DNA from: Bicyclus anynana | Taxonomy: Eukaryota > Arthropoda > Insecta > Lepidoptera > Nymphalidae | DNA length: 64,000 nucleotides | Direction of reading: 5' to 3' | NCBI RefSeq assembly: GCF_947172395.1 | Contig: NC_069105.1 | Span: 11,057,971-11,121,970, forward strand | Shown: one piece after another, positions 11,002-21,086 of the stretch | How the letters are laid out: every line of letters starts with the position of its first letter | How positions within the stretch are numbered: the stretch's first letter is position 1 | The notes under the pieces: model-generated | Seen by the model: only the letters and a program-made list of their open reading frames with translations | The model's database searches: none | What the model was told of the DNA's origin: nothing | Program-made: the position numbers and the translations under genes

Positions 11002-11191
11002 CTAGCCGACGCCACACTGTTTCACCCGAGTAGTTCTTGTTTTCGTAAGAACACTATAATAAAATGTTGCCTGCGATACTCACAAATACGGCTAACGTGG
11101 CTTTCTAGCCTTAAAAGAACTTTCAAAATCGGTTGAGTAGATCCAAAGATTAACAGTACCACAAACTTTACCTCGTTATAATATTAGTAGA
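11002..11191 (-). mobile_element. Helitron-like element, complete
   Basis: On the minus strand it starts TCTACTAATATTATAAC after A and ends GTCGGCTAG before T. It is 190 bp with no coding capacity, the same subfamily as the 8454 copy. Confidence 0.8.
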
Positions 11192-11936
11192 TTTTCCAGT
11201 CTCATACTTTTGTAAATGGTTGCCAAGAACCATTTTTTAGAAAAAAGGGAGCATACCGCAGTATCGCCAATATTTTTATTGCTTTTGCCTGACAACCGTA
11301 AGCGACATCGTATCGTAAAGTGTAAATACAAAAGACGGTATAATACACTATTTCCCGATCACAAACTTGTACAAGCTGTGGTTCAAATGAAATAGATTAA
11401 TTTCACTCAAACTTTGTGCTGGAAATAAATACCTAGTAGCCTTGTTAATGTGATTTACGCCCGCCATTATTGCTCATAAGCACAACAAATAGTTTCCTTA
11501 ACGCTGAATTTAGAATGCGTTCAATAATTTGTAGCCTGGAATTGTTATTTATTATGATTAAGCAATAGACTATTACAACATCTAACTGAACTTAAATAAT
11601 ATTATATAATTCTGCAAATATTCTTCCTTTTACTTTTTGTATAATCCCAACTTTTAAGTCAATCTAGGTATTGTACGGATGACCTACAGATCTGACTTGG
11701 TCACTTAGTCTGGGCCTCTTAAGAAAGCTCAGAATCACTTTTCGTGCGATGGAGCGAGATATACTTTAAGTTTATCTGCAATCAGAAGAACCAAAGTTAC
11801 CGATAGCTTAGTGAGCAGCGAAGTTAAATTCGCAATGGGCAGGGCACATAGTTCTAAGAGCCGATAGACGTTGGGGTCTCAAGATGCTATTTTACCCGCG
11901 TAGTTCTACAAAACCTTAATATTTAGATATCTTGGA
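11192..11936. other. mostly no recognisable feature
   Basis: No supported gene. Words at 11745-11885 (GATGGAGCGAGATA, GAGCCGATAGACGTTGGGG) are faint remnants of the RTE LINE region on the plus strand. Confidence 0.4.
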
Positions 11937-12155
11937 CTAGCGCCGCGTGGTTTCACCCGCTTGTTTCTCGTCCCCGTAGGAATACGGGAATAATATATAG
12001 CCTATAACCTTCCTCGATAAATAGGCTACTTACACTTACATATAATCTTACACTAAAAGAATTGTTCAAATCGGACCAATAGTTCTTGAGATTAGCGCGT
12101 TCAATCAAACAAACAAACAAACAAACAAATCTTCAGCTTTATATATTAGTATAGA
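11937..12155 (-). mobile_element. Helitron-like element
   Basis: Same subfamily as 10070. CTAG lies at plus 11937-11940 next to A, and the other end reads TCTATACTAATATATAAA on the minus strand. It contains expanded CAAACAAA units near 12110-12130. Confidence 0.8.
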
Positions 12156-12678
12156 CTTGTTATATCTACTGTGGTATAGATTTTTCGCTGAGATAGGACG
12201 TGGGGATAAATGTATTCCGGTAATACCCGAATTCCACAAATATAAACAAAAAAATAACTACTAAATACTTTCAAAAATAAAAGACACTAAGAACGGTGTA
12301 TAAAATGACAAAACGCCACAACCAAATAACCGTCTAATTCCTTTAATTATAAAACAAAAGAGGTTTCATTATTAATTAACCAAAACCAGTTATTTATGGC
12401 AAGATGTTAGTTTTGTCTATGACGGGAATAGAATGGGCCACCCATAGAGCATTTAACAATGTCCAGAGCTATAAAGGGAATTGCTCTTTGTGTATTTATA
12501 GTTCTAATTAGTAATAAACTTTGTGAATGACAAACATACACGATTATTAATTCTTGTATCGAAGTGTTGTTTTGTTTACGTAGATATAGCAGTACAGGGG
12601 GTAATTGCGTAATGCAGTTGCATTCCTTACCTAACCTAACCAAACCTAACTTTTAATGGTCAATTTAGAATTTGTGGC
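12156..12678. other. no recognisable feature
   Basis: AT-rich; no gene supported. A few CCTAA words at 12629-12650 are too short to call telomeric repeat. Confidence 0.4.
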
Positions 12679-12745
12679 TTCATCATCATCATCATTATCA
12701 GTCGATGGACGTCCACTGTTGGATCTAGGCCTCCTGCGAGACGTG
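12679..12745 (-). mobile_element. RTE-clade LINE, extreme 3' end
   Basis: (TCA)n tail followed by CAGTCGATGGACGTCCACTG, the last part of the RTE 3' end on the minus strand, truncated after about 65 bases. Confidence 0.65.
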
Positions 12746-13660
12746 ATAGTGCAGGGTTTCTCAAAGTCCTCTTAAAATTTCAAAGTGACAGCAAACCCCT
12801 TACGTACTAACAACCCTAAAAGAAAATAAAATATTTGACTATTAAGAAAATAAGGTTTTTATTTGAATAAAATGTAACACATAGAGTACCAAAAGAAATT
12901 TCTTTGTAATATTAATGTGATGGGTGTGCTTGTTTCTTGTCGCAAATGGATTCAATGTTGGAAGTAATTTTGGACAATTTTAACCTTAATTCTGACTCGG
13001 TATCAGTTATCAAGCCATCATTGCGTAAATCTTGGCGCGAACCCCCTGGCGTCAAATGGCGAACCCCTAGGGGTTCGCGTAACCCTAGCCTAGTGTATGA
13101 CCTCTGCCTTCGATTCACAGGGCGTTGGTTTGAAACCATACCTGAGAATTTTCTCCATTCTCTTCGTATCTGGTGTTGAGGACTATTAGCCTACCCCTAT
13201 CATCCTGAGAGTTGAAAATTACCAATCGACTAACAAAACTTCTGATTTCGAAAACGTCAAGATTCCTCTTAAAAAGAAATTAAACTCGATCCGGGAAGAG
13301 AACTTATGGCCTCATGGCTACAGGCTATCCACTGCACCAGTAAGGCTATTGTGTTATACAGAGAGTGTTGAGTATTACAATGCAATAAGGCGTTTAATTA
13401 GACAGCATGATTTGCAGATTGTGTACAGTAGCGTGCTTGTAAAAACATTGTTAATAGGTTAAGTTTGAAAGTTGACGGAATAATGGAAGTCAACGATCTA
13501 CGAAACGCTTTGTTCCTTTTTACTTTAATGTGTTAAAACTCTTTACAATAGATAGAATTAGACTAAAAGTTTACAGTTAGGTATATTCTACTGTAATTTA
13601 GAAAACTATTGGATAGAAGCAGGCGTTACTTTGCGGAAGTTCATCATGATTATATAATGA
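12746..13660. other. unassigned; hAT-like end words and a 20-bp palindrome
   Basis: CAGGGTTTCTCAAAGT at 12752 and GCGAACCCCTAGGGGTTCGC (a perfect 20-bp palindrome at 13059-13078) are words found in hAT-type MITEs, but no matching opposite end or TSD was found. The overlapping open frames at 12912-13179 flank the palindrome and are not supported as genes. Confidence 0.35.
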
Positions 13661-13800
13661 TTTATTTATTTAATGATTTATTTATTTAATGATTTATTTA
13701 TTAATATTATAATTTACTCTACAACTTTGCAATTGCACGTTGTAGAGTCAACATCTCCTGAGGATGCTCCGGTTTCGGGGTGAAACGTACGTAGAGAGTA
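13661..13800. repeat. (TTTA)n-rich stretch and foldback
   Basis: Three TTTATTTATT blocks at 13661-13703 precede a foldback, ACTCTACAAC (13716) pairing with GTTGTAGAGT (13739). A GC-richer block follows (CTCCTGAGGATGCTCCGG) that looks like part of a known lepidopteran repeat type but was not seen twice here. Confidence 0.5.
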
Positions 13801-14201
13801 TTTTATTTATTTATTTATTTATTTATTTATATACATGACATGTGCCCAGAGAAACATTACAGTTTCCCAATTCGTTTCTCGAGCAATCAGGAATAATAAT
13901 TACGACAATAAATCTTAAATTACAAAATGAATATTAAGCAAACAAAATAAATTAAAAATAATAAATTCAAAATCATACAAATTAAAAATTAAAAATAATA
14001 AATTCAAATTCAATCAAATTGAAAATTAAGAATAAATTAATATAAACCAATTCAAATACATTAAAATTAAACAATTCAAATAAATTAATAATAAAAGTCA
14101 ACAATTAAAATACACAAAACAAAAAAAAATAATAATAATAATAATAACAATCAAAATTAACTATTCAAATAACAAAATTAAAAATGACACATACATAAAA
14201 A

Positions 14202-17111
14202 CTATTCTAATAACAATTTAATTTTATTTACAATCTGATAGACAGGAGTGTAAAAAATGTCAATCTCTAAATTTTTACTAGTGAGATCATTGAGCAGGCG
14301 CAGCGCTTGAGCCAGCGGCGCATGCTGACTTACTTTAGTTCTGCCACACGGCACCGCAAATAACTGGCGACGTCGGCAACTTATATACTTGTCAGGAACA
14401 TGCAAGTCTATCGACCCTAATATGACAGGATTACTTTTTTCGCCTCTAATTAAACGTATTATGTACTGTAGCAGTGCTACTTTACGTCTTATCTCAAGTT
14501 TATTGTACCCTGTCATACCCAGAAGAAAGACGCTTGGATAAATAGTAGGATAACCCACTGAGTACCCATATTGTTTCCTATAAAGCCAACGGACGAACTT
14601 TTTTTGAATCTTCTCTATCATATCTATGTATTTGTACTCAAACGGACTCCAAATGATGGCATTACATTCGAGTTTACTTCGCACATACGCATTATACAGC
14701 GTCTTTATTATAGCAATTGAGTTAAAATGCTGTGATTGTCGGAGTACAAACCCAAGAGTTTTATAGGCTTTACCACAAATATCCTGTATGTGACTGCGAA
14801 ATGATAAGTCTTCAGACATACTTGTCCCTAGATCCCTAATTGCAGTCACACGCAAAATATTTGTGTCACCTAACTTGTAATTTCCAACAATCGGTGCTAC
14901 CTTTCGACTAAACGTAATTACTGCGCATTTATCAATATTAAAATATAATTTATTTTGATTACACCATTGCAACACATTGTCTATGTCATCCTGGAGAAAT
15001 TGAACATCTGAAGCGCGTTCCACCTTAAGAAAGACTTTTAAATCATCTGCAAACAGTAGACACCTAGCGCGGGTTATAACATTCGGCAGATCGTTGATCA
15101 AAATTAAAAATTCCAACGGGCCTAGGTTACTTCCTTGACTCACACCAGAATGAGTGAAATATGGTTCCGAACAATGTCCCTCATACTGTACGTACTGTCT
15201 CCGATTTCTCAAGTAGCTGGAAAAGAACTTAAGTAATGACGGTGTAAATCCAACCGATGCAAACTTACTAAGAAGCACGTCATTATCAACTGCATCAAAC
15301 GCTTTTTGGAAATCAAAGTAAGTTGCATCAACCTGCGAACTACCATCCACTGCTCCAGTCACATAAGTCCAGAAAGACAATAAATTAGTACAAGTTGAGC
15401 GACCTGCACGGAACCCATGTTGTGCATCAGCAAGTTGATACTCAAACTGCCTCCTAATTCGACTCTCCAATATCGATTCAAATAACTTTCCGAATACTGA
15501 CAGTACTGCAACAGGTCTAAAGTTATTGACTTCGACACTGTTGGTTTTTTTGGGAACAGGCACTACTCTAGATGTTTTCCAAACGTCTGGATAGAAAGAA
15601 TTTCCAAAACAGACATCGAAAATGTAATGCAATGGGAACAACAATGCACTTCTACAATCCCTTACTAGATATGGCGGAATGGCATCCGGGCCAGCAGAAA
15701 ATTTCGGCTTTAATTTATTTAACGCCAATCTTACATCACTAATACTAATAAAATCTATGTGTATACGTTCACTACCCCCACCACTTGCCTTTACTGCCTC
15801 TTCTACGCACAGGCGTGGAGGTGTCTGCGCATATACAGATTTAAAATATTTCGCAAACAGTTCTGCACACTGTTCCTGTGACACTAATTCTCCCTCATGT
15901 ATAATTTTATGGTTACGTCTCCTCGCACGTTTCGATGCCATATAGTTCCAAAACATATTTGGCTGACTTTTTATGTTCCGCTCCATGTTACACCTATATA
16001 TTTCAAAATCTTCCCTAATATTCGATTTGACTAAAGATCGATAATCAGCAAACAATCGCCGATAGTACAAATCTTTAGTGGCTTTCAGTAACTTGTGATA
16101 TTGTGCCTTTAACTTTATGTTTCGCTTAGTGTTGGAAGAATACCAATCAGCATATATATACCTCGATTCCCCATAGCGACACTGTTTGAAAGGTACACAA
16201 TCAACAAAACAGGATTCAAGAATTAAATAAAACATTTCAATTGCTCTTTGAGGCTCCAAAATGTCATACAAAGGTGACCAATCAACATTACCCAAGCGCT
16301 CATAGAGTAACTCAAAATTCGCTCTTTTAAAATTCCATTCCGTTTTCAAGCTCGATGGAAAATCATTATTAAGATTATAATCCGGTGCGCAGTCAAAACT
16401 AATCTCAAGCGGAGGATGGTATGCATCGGGTGGAAGTAGTGACTCCTCAGCCCTTTGCACTAGCACCTGGCTCAATGATCCACCAATAAGTACAAGATCC
16501 AAAAGTTGACCGCTGTCATTATATATGTTATTAACTTGTTCAAGTTTACAAAAAGTTATTACAAATTCAAATTGAGACTTAGCATTAAAGGAAGAAGAGT
16601 TAAAATTAAAATCACCACATATTAATATGTTTTTCTCGCTATAATGGGAGCAAATTTTTTCTATACACTCAAAAACCATTAAGTAATTCCCATCAGTAGA
16701 TTTTGGAGGTATATAAGTAACTATCAATACACTTATTAATGTCTTTCCGCAATAAAGACCGCCACAAACCACCTCACTGTTCAAGGAATCATCCCACGGC
16801 ATACTCATTGGTTGAAGTGTATACTTTGACCGTGCTATTATAGCTACCCCGCCACCTCGCCGATTGTCTCTCCTATCACACCGGAGCATGGTAAATCCAC
16901 TAGGAATTACTTCTGAGTCTAACATGCTCTCGGTGAGCCAAGTTTCACTAATAAGATGAACGTCCATTGGTGAACTAACAATCGCTGAACAAAAATCCTC
17001 AAGTTTAGTACGTAGACCTCTTACATTTTGATAATTAATCGAGATTTTCGGAGACCTACGCCTTTGACTTTGAAAAGGGCCGGTCGGCCTCACTAATATC
17101 TCTGCTGTCAC
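14202..17111 (-). CDS. LINE ORF2: APE-type endonuclease plus reverse transcriptase
   Basis: About 969 codons, uninterrupted. The endonuclease spans roughly residues 25-240: QNVRGL (N29), SETWL (E56), GDFN (166-169), LDLVL (D205) and AYHPP (H232). The last motif lacks the adjacent Asp of the common SDH triad. The reverse transcriptase spans roughly 440-780: FSAGPDAIP (471), NFRPVAVLS (530), QHGFRAGRST (564), motif A with D600 (YFDFQKAFD), motif B GVSQGSNLGP (656) and motif C FADD (687-690). A C-terminal region to 969 follows, with no zinc knuckle seen. Its length and motifs fit Jockey/CR1-group ORF2 proteins, which nick target DNA and prime reverse transcription there. The codon at 17111 is GTG; the open frame reaches about 17157 with no ATG, and the first in-frame ATG (residue 49) lies inside the endonuclease. 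Initiation is therefore unclear. Confidence 0.93.
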   Translation of the reverse strand: MTAEILVRPTGPFQSQRRRSPKISINYQNVRGLRTKLEDFCSAIVSSPMDVHLISETWLTESMLDSEVIPSGFTMLRCDRRDNRRGGGVAIIARSKYTLQPMSMPWDDSLNSEVVCGGLYCGKTLISVLIVTYIPPKSTDGNYLMVFECIEKICSHYSEKNILICGDFNFNSSSFNAKSQFEFVITFCKLEQVNNIYNDSGQLLDLVLIGGSLSQVLVQRAEESLLPPDAYHPPLEISFDCAPDYNLNNDFPSSLKTEWNFKRANFELLYERLGNVDWSPLYDILEPQRAIEMFYLILESCFVDCVPFKQCRYGESRYIYADWYSSNTKRNIKLKAQYHKLLKATKDLYYRRLFADYRSLVKSNIREDFEIYRCNMERNIKSQPNMFWNYMASKRARRRNHKIIHEGELVSQEQCAELFAKYFKSVYAQTPPRLCVEEAVKASGGGSERIHIDFISISDVRLALNKLKPKFSAGPDAIPPYLVRDCRSALLFPLHYIFDVCFGNSFYPDVWKTSRVVPVPKKTNSVEVNNFRPVAVLSVFGKLFESILESRIRRQFEYQLADAQHGFRAGRSTCTNLLSFWTYVTGAVDGSSQVDATYFDFQKAFDAVDNDVLLSKFASVGFTPSLLKFFSSYLRNRRQYVQYEGHCSEPYFTHSGVSQGSNLGPLEFLILINDLPNVITRARCLLFADDLKVFLKVERASDVQFLQDDIDNVLQWCNQNKLYFNIDKCAVITFSRKVAPIVGNYKLGDTNILRVTAIRDLGTSMSEDLSFRSHIQDICGKAYKTLGFVLRQSQHFNSIAIIKTLYNAYVRSKLECNAIIWSPFEYKYIDMIEKIQKKFVRWLYRKQYGYSVGYPTIYPSVFLLGMTGYNKLEIRRKVALLQYIIRLIRGEKSNPVILGSIDLHVPDKYISCRRRQLFAVPCGRTKVSQHAPLAQALRLLNDLTSKNLEIDIFYTPVYQIVNKIKLLLE

Positions 17112-17949
17112 GCCTACGAAACCACTCGTTGAACTCTGTATTCGGCGGCCAATTTTCAGCTGTCATGAAAAATTTAAATAAACTTTCCGGCACATTGACT
17201 ACAAACGAGGCATAATTCGTGTGTTTCAACTGCAGTTTTTGTACAGTATAAGGTGCCCCAGTAGAACATTTCCTCGCCATATAAGACTGCACTTGCTCTG
17301 CAGTAACATCATGCCTCAATGACCACAAGTGGATTTGTTTACTTTTTTCAACCGCAACCAACTCGGCGTCCACTTGCCCCGCGCCTCTAATCGGCGTTTT
17401 ACGTTGCCTACCTGTAACAATGCGCCACTGGTGAGAGTCCGACGCCTTACCATCTAGCGCCTCGGCGACCGGCACGTCAGCGGACACTGTCACCGTAGGT
17501 GAATTCATCGAGTTCCTCTCTTCGTTCGAAATGGCATCCACAGGTGGCGCCACCGGTAATTCACTCTGCTGCGATATCGGCTGGGCTTGTTCTCGCGGCG
17601 CCTCGGTGGTGTTCGCGAGCGCTCGTCGCCGCCTCATCGGTAATGCTCGGGTCGGCTCGGGTCGAATCTTCGGTTGCTCCCGCTGCGTCGTCGGAGTTCG
17701 CGAGCCGATTGCAGTACTCACGGTCGATGTTGCGGCTTGCTGTCTCTGTCCTCCAGTTTTATCAGCTGGCTGGCTGGCGAAATTTTTCTGCCTACCTTGC
17801 TTCTCGGCAGCTGTATGCTTCTCATTTTGCTCATCTATTTTTGCCTCTAGTGAACGAACTATTTCCAACAGTGAATTAATTTTTAGTTCTAATGGTAGAA
17901 CAATAGTTTGTAAGCCTTTTAACACTTCCGCAGCAACTAATTTCTCCAT
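17056..17949 (-). CDS. LINE ORF1 (RNA-binding Gag-like protein)
   Basis: 297 codons from an ATG at 17949, with an in-frame TAA 12 bases upstream that fixes the start. A probable coiled coil occupies residues 5-45 (leucine/isoleucine heptads, then SLEAKIDEQNEKH). A long polar, Arg/Gln/Pro-rich linker follows (about 46-200). The C-terminal folded part (about 205-285) contains IHLWSLRHDVTAEQVQSYM and FVVNVPESLF, ending in AENWPPNTEFNEWFRRRD. That C-terminal pattern is usual for ORF1 proteins of this LINE group. The PHD-type zinc finger found at the N-terminus of some relatives is absent. It lies upstream of ORF2 and overlaps it by about 100 bases in a different frame, ending in TAG at 17056. Inferred role: coating the element RNA. 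Confidence 0.85.
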   Translation of the reverse strand: MEKLVAAEVLKGLQTIVLPLELKINSLLEIVRSLEAKIDEQNEKHTAAEKQGRQKNFASQPADKTGGQRQQAATSTVSTAIGSRTPTTQREQPKIRPEPTRALPMRRRRALANTTEAPREQAQPISQQSELPVAPPVDAISNEERNSMNSPTVTVSADVPVAEALDGKASDSHQWRIVTGRQRKTPIRGAGQVDAELVAVEKSKQIHLWSLRHDVTAEQVQSYMARKCSTGAPYTVQKLQLKHTNYASFVVNVPESLFKFFMTAENWPPNTEFNEWFRRRDSRDISEADRPFSKSKA

Positions 17950-18274
17950 TATTAACAGTTATAACAAAAAGAAACAACGGAACAACATAAACACGTCCGG
18001 CACGTCTCACCCCAAATCAAATATTTTGTCGGACCTGGGTGACGTTGTCGCATGGGTTCGTCGACTTTTCGCGGATGATAGCAAAATAAATAAATCATTA
18101 TATAATTTAGAAAACTGTTCTAGTAATAGTGGTATAGTATAATCAGTTTTTGCGATCGTGATTAAACGATGGACAAGTGGATGGTTCAGACTATTCATTT
18201 GCAGTATTAACAGATTTTATGGGAATATTTTTGCTATCATCATCATCACGCAGCAGTAGCAGCACGATCCTGCC

Positions 18275-18403
18275 CCTGTAGCCAAGTTACACGCCGATTC
18301 TCTTTCTACGATCGCAAACGCTTCGAAAACTAGAAAAATGTATGGGAATGACAGATCTTGATCACGTTACCTGTCGATAGCTAATGTCATTCCCATAAAA
18401 AAT
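18275..18403 (+). repeat. dispersed repeat with internal 13-bp foldback
   Basis: The block TAGCCAAG...GATTCTCTTTCTACGATCG...AACGCTTCGAAAAC recurs at 57540-57598. The right half contains TATGGGAATGACA and its reverse complement TGTCATTCCCATA. Class unknown; possibly a MITE common in butterflies. Confidence 0.65.
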
Positions 18404-18415
18404 AGAAAAACCTAA

Positions 18416-18574
18416 TGCGCAATGTTGGTTGACCTCCCACCAGGTGGACTGACGACATCAAGCGAGGCGCAGGGATTCGCTGGATGCAGGTGGCTCAGTA
18501 TCGTGATGTTTGGAAGTCCCTACAAAAGGTCTATGTCCTCCAGTGGACGTCCATCGGCTGATATGATGATGATA
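18416..18574 (+). mobile_element. RTE-clade LINE 3' end with (GAT)n tail
   Basis: Plus-strand copy of the RTE terminal region: GGTTGACCTCCCACCAGGTG, GGATGCAGGTGGCTCAG, GGACGTCCATCGGCTGATA, then a (GAT)n tail. A SINE-D copy has inserted into the tail. Confidence 0.85.
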
Positions 18575-18849
18575 AATATATACTTAAACAATACACATCA
18601 CTATCTAGCCCCAAAGTAAGCATACAGAGTAGCTTGTGTTATGGGTGCTAGCTAGGTGCTAGTTGATATTATAATATTAATATACAATTATATACTACAT
18701 ATAAATACTTATATAATGTATAAATACACACAGACACTGGAAACCACTCATGCTCATACACACAAATATTTTCCAGTTGTGGGAATCGAACCCACGGCCG
18801 TGGATGCAGAAAGCAGGGACACTACCTACTGCGCCACGCGGCCGTCATT
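18575..18849 (-). mobile_element. SINE-D, full length, inserted in RTE tail
   Basis: On the minus strand it begins GACGGCCGCGTGGCGCAGTA (A box) with B box GGTTCGATTCCC and ends in the CTTTGGGGCTAGATAGTG region typical of a lepidopteran tRNA-derived SINE. GATGATGATA is present at 18565-18574 and 18850-18859, consistent with a 10-bp TSD taken from the RTE (GAT)n tail. Confidence 0.85.
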
Positions 18850-18859
18850 GATGATGATA

Positions 18860-19480
18860 TTCAATGATTCACATTGTTAAAACTTCGTACATCGCTATAA
18901 GCAATAAGACCGCCTTTGCACATACGTGTCTACTATGTTTTCTTTTGTTTTCTTTGTTATTGTTTTTGTTTTGTGCAATAAAGTATAAATAAATAAATAA
19001 ATAAAGAATACATCGCGTAAGGCAAGTGACTACCTCAATATTTGCAAATTTGTTTTCCGTACTAACAATCGTTATAAGAACGTGACTTGACAAAACTTTT
19101 ATGAACCGACTCCTAAAGGTAATTTCATTACAGACGATTTAACCCTTTTGTGTTGTTTGATTAATGTTGCCACAAAAAAATAATTCTGTTGGTTTTTGTT
19201 TTTTTTTTTAAACTGTAAGTAGGTACGTGATTAAAGTATTATTGTTATGTCTGAGAAGTCCATTTCTCATTGGATTTCGAGGTGAGATGATAGTCCAAGC
19301 GCGTTTATGTGTATACTAGCTTTGATAATTACGCAAGCAAAGAAAGCTATCAGCGACAAACAGAGTTTTTAGCCGCTTACAAATAAGAAATTGAAGCTTC
19401 GTTGTTTTAAAAACGTTGCTTCAGTTATACACAACTGTCTACTGACAAACGCTGGCCAATAGGTAAACATGGTCATCTGG
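18860..19480. other. no recognisable feature
   Basis: AT-rich with short (AAAT)n at about 18985-19003. No gene supported. Confidence 0.4.
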
Positions 19481-19532
<52 letters not shown>

Positions 19533-19580
19533 TACCAACCTATAGACATCCACAGGTCTCTTGCATGGAATTCCAAATAT
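19481..19580 (-). mobile_element. (TCA)n microsatellite plus RTE 3' stub
   Basis: About 17 TCA units (19481-19531), then TAGACATCCACAGGTCTC and TTGCATGGAATTCCAAAT, a truncated RTE 3' end on the minus strand. The long tail shows microsatellite expansion from a LINE tail. Confidence 0.75.
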
Positions 19581-19636
19581 TGAAAAAAAAATATAGGTCC
19601 TACTAGTACTGAAATTTAATTAAAATTTGTGTTGTA

Positions 19637-19868
19637 CTTAATTTCATCATCATCATCCTCATTATCAGCCGATAGACGTCCACTGCTGGACATAGGCCTC
19701 TTGCATGGATTTCCAAACAAAACGGTCTCGAGCCGCCAGCGTCCAGCGGCTCCCTGCAACCCTCTTGATGTCTTCAGTCCACCTAGTGGGGGGTCGACCA
19801 ACACTGCGCTTTCCAGCACCTTGGGACCCCAACGTCCATCGGCTCTTCGAACTATGTGGCAAGGCACT
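19637..19868 (-). mobile_element. RTE-clade LINE 3' end, frame largely preserved
   Basis: On the minus strand the frame 19862-19665 reads GKRSVGRPPTRW, EDIKRVAGSRW, AARDRFVWK and EAYVQQWTSIG, the C-terminus of an RTE reverse transcriptase, followed by a (GAT)n-rich tail. Truncated at its 5' side. Confidence 0.88.
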
Positions 19869-20882
19869 TAATTTAAAATAACTTATTACATGTAAGTAAG
19901 TATTTTAAAGCAGACGTACATGATTGTTTTTCACCAAATTTCCTCTATGTCTTTCTTTATTATTCTCTCCCAATTCCTTTTAAAATAGATCGTGCCGTAG
20001 ATAACACAAAGTTGTTGAATCAAATGACGCATCAACAACAATCATTCCCTAACTGTACTATCCAACAACACAACAACATTGTTGTACTTGTAAAATACAA
20101 CAATTAATGAGGCGCCAACAGCACCCACTCGCTGTAAATCACACACAACAAGCGCCGTACAATAATAATTTTGCACGCATTTTATTATAACAGTAACAAT
20201 AAAGACGTGTTTGGACGTTTTTAAACCACAAATTTGTCCCGCTCAAAACAAAACATCGCTTTGAAGTCTGAACTTCTTTTGATATTCTGCTTTTTTTAAA
20301 ATATTTTTTATACCGTCCGATCAGATGTCGTGAGTGTTAAAATTTTCAATGCAATATGTTCGTAAGTAATTAATAATTAACTGACTATATTTTAAATTTA
20401 CATAACTAAAGTCATATTTTCTCTTACTACAATGATCTAGTTTTGGTAATATTATCAACAATAACATAGCTTTAAGTAAGTTAACCCTAAATTTAATTTT
20501 TAAGACACACAGACAAACGGACAAAAATATAAAAGAAGTGTTTTAGTGAAGCTGTGCTATGTATATTTCTATAAACTAAAAGGAATTAATAATTGAAAGT
20601 ATTAGACATTTCCATATATAATTATAAACTTAACCCTTCTACAACTAAGCGAAAAGCCTATAGGTACAATGCCTAATAGGATAGCCTATAGGATCAAATG
20701 ACCGAACATTATTAATTAAATAAGCAGTTAAATAAGCATTCACGCATTAAAAAATACTTTTAATTGCAACCACTTAAATGCTTTTAAAAATTAAAATTTT
20801 AGGTAAACAATAAATAAGATACCTACTGAATATTTCGATTATGAATAAAAGATGGCACGAAACAACAAACGATTTTATTTTT
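19869..20882. other. no recognisable feature before the assembly gap
   Basis: AT-rich; CAACAA-rich words at 20030-20105. No gene, RNA or transposon boundary identified. Confidence 0.4.
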
Positions 20883-21082
20883 NNNNNNNNNNNNNNNNNN
20901 NNNNNNNNNNNNNNNNNNNNNNNNNNNNNNNNNNNNNNNNNNNNNNNNNNNNNNNNNNNNNNNNNNNNNNNNNNNNNNNNNNNNNNNNNNNNNNNNNNNN
21001 NNNNNNNNNNNNNNNNNNNNNNNNNNNNNNNNNNNNNNNNNNNNNNNNNNNNNNNNNNNNNNNNNNNNNNNNNNNNNNNNNN
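20883..21082. other. assembly gap (200 N)
   Basis: A run of exactly 200 unknown bases, a conventional placeholder length, so the true size is unknown. It directly abuts the first visible unit of the satellite array. Confidence 0.98.
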
Positions 21083-21086
21083 ACGA

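Larger units (their letters stand above)
13801..18085 (-). mobile_element. long non-LTR retrotransposon (Jockey/CR1-like), coding intact
   Basis: A minus-strand element with ORF1, ORF2, a very AT-rich 3' UTR (about 14201-13831) and a terminal (AAAT)n tail at about 13830-13801. ORF1 and ORF2 are uninterrupted, unlike every other LINE copy in the window, which suggests a young insertion. The right boundary is uncertain: GC-richer sequence consistent with 5' UTR runs to about 18085. No TSD could be identified. (AAT)n and repeated AAAATAATAAATTCAAA words occur within the 3' UTR. Confidence 0.85.

Noticed and set aside
12629..12650. CCTAACCTAACC telomere-like words
   Set aside because: Only two to three CCTAA units with an interruption; expected by chance and too short for an interstitial telomere.
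12752..13078. Complete hAT element with CAGGGTTTCTCAAAG end
   Set aside because: Only one end-like motif was found; no matching inverted end or 8-bp duplication.
17499..18142. Plus-strand open frames of 126 and 203 codons
   Set aside because: Antisense shadows of the GC-rich ORF1 of the minus-strand LINE.
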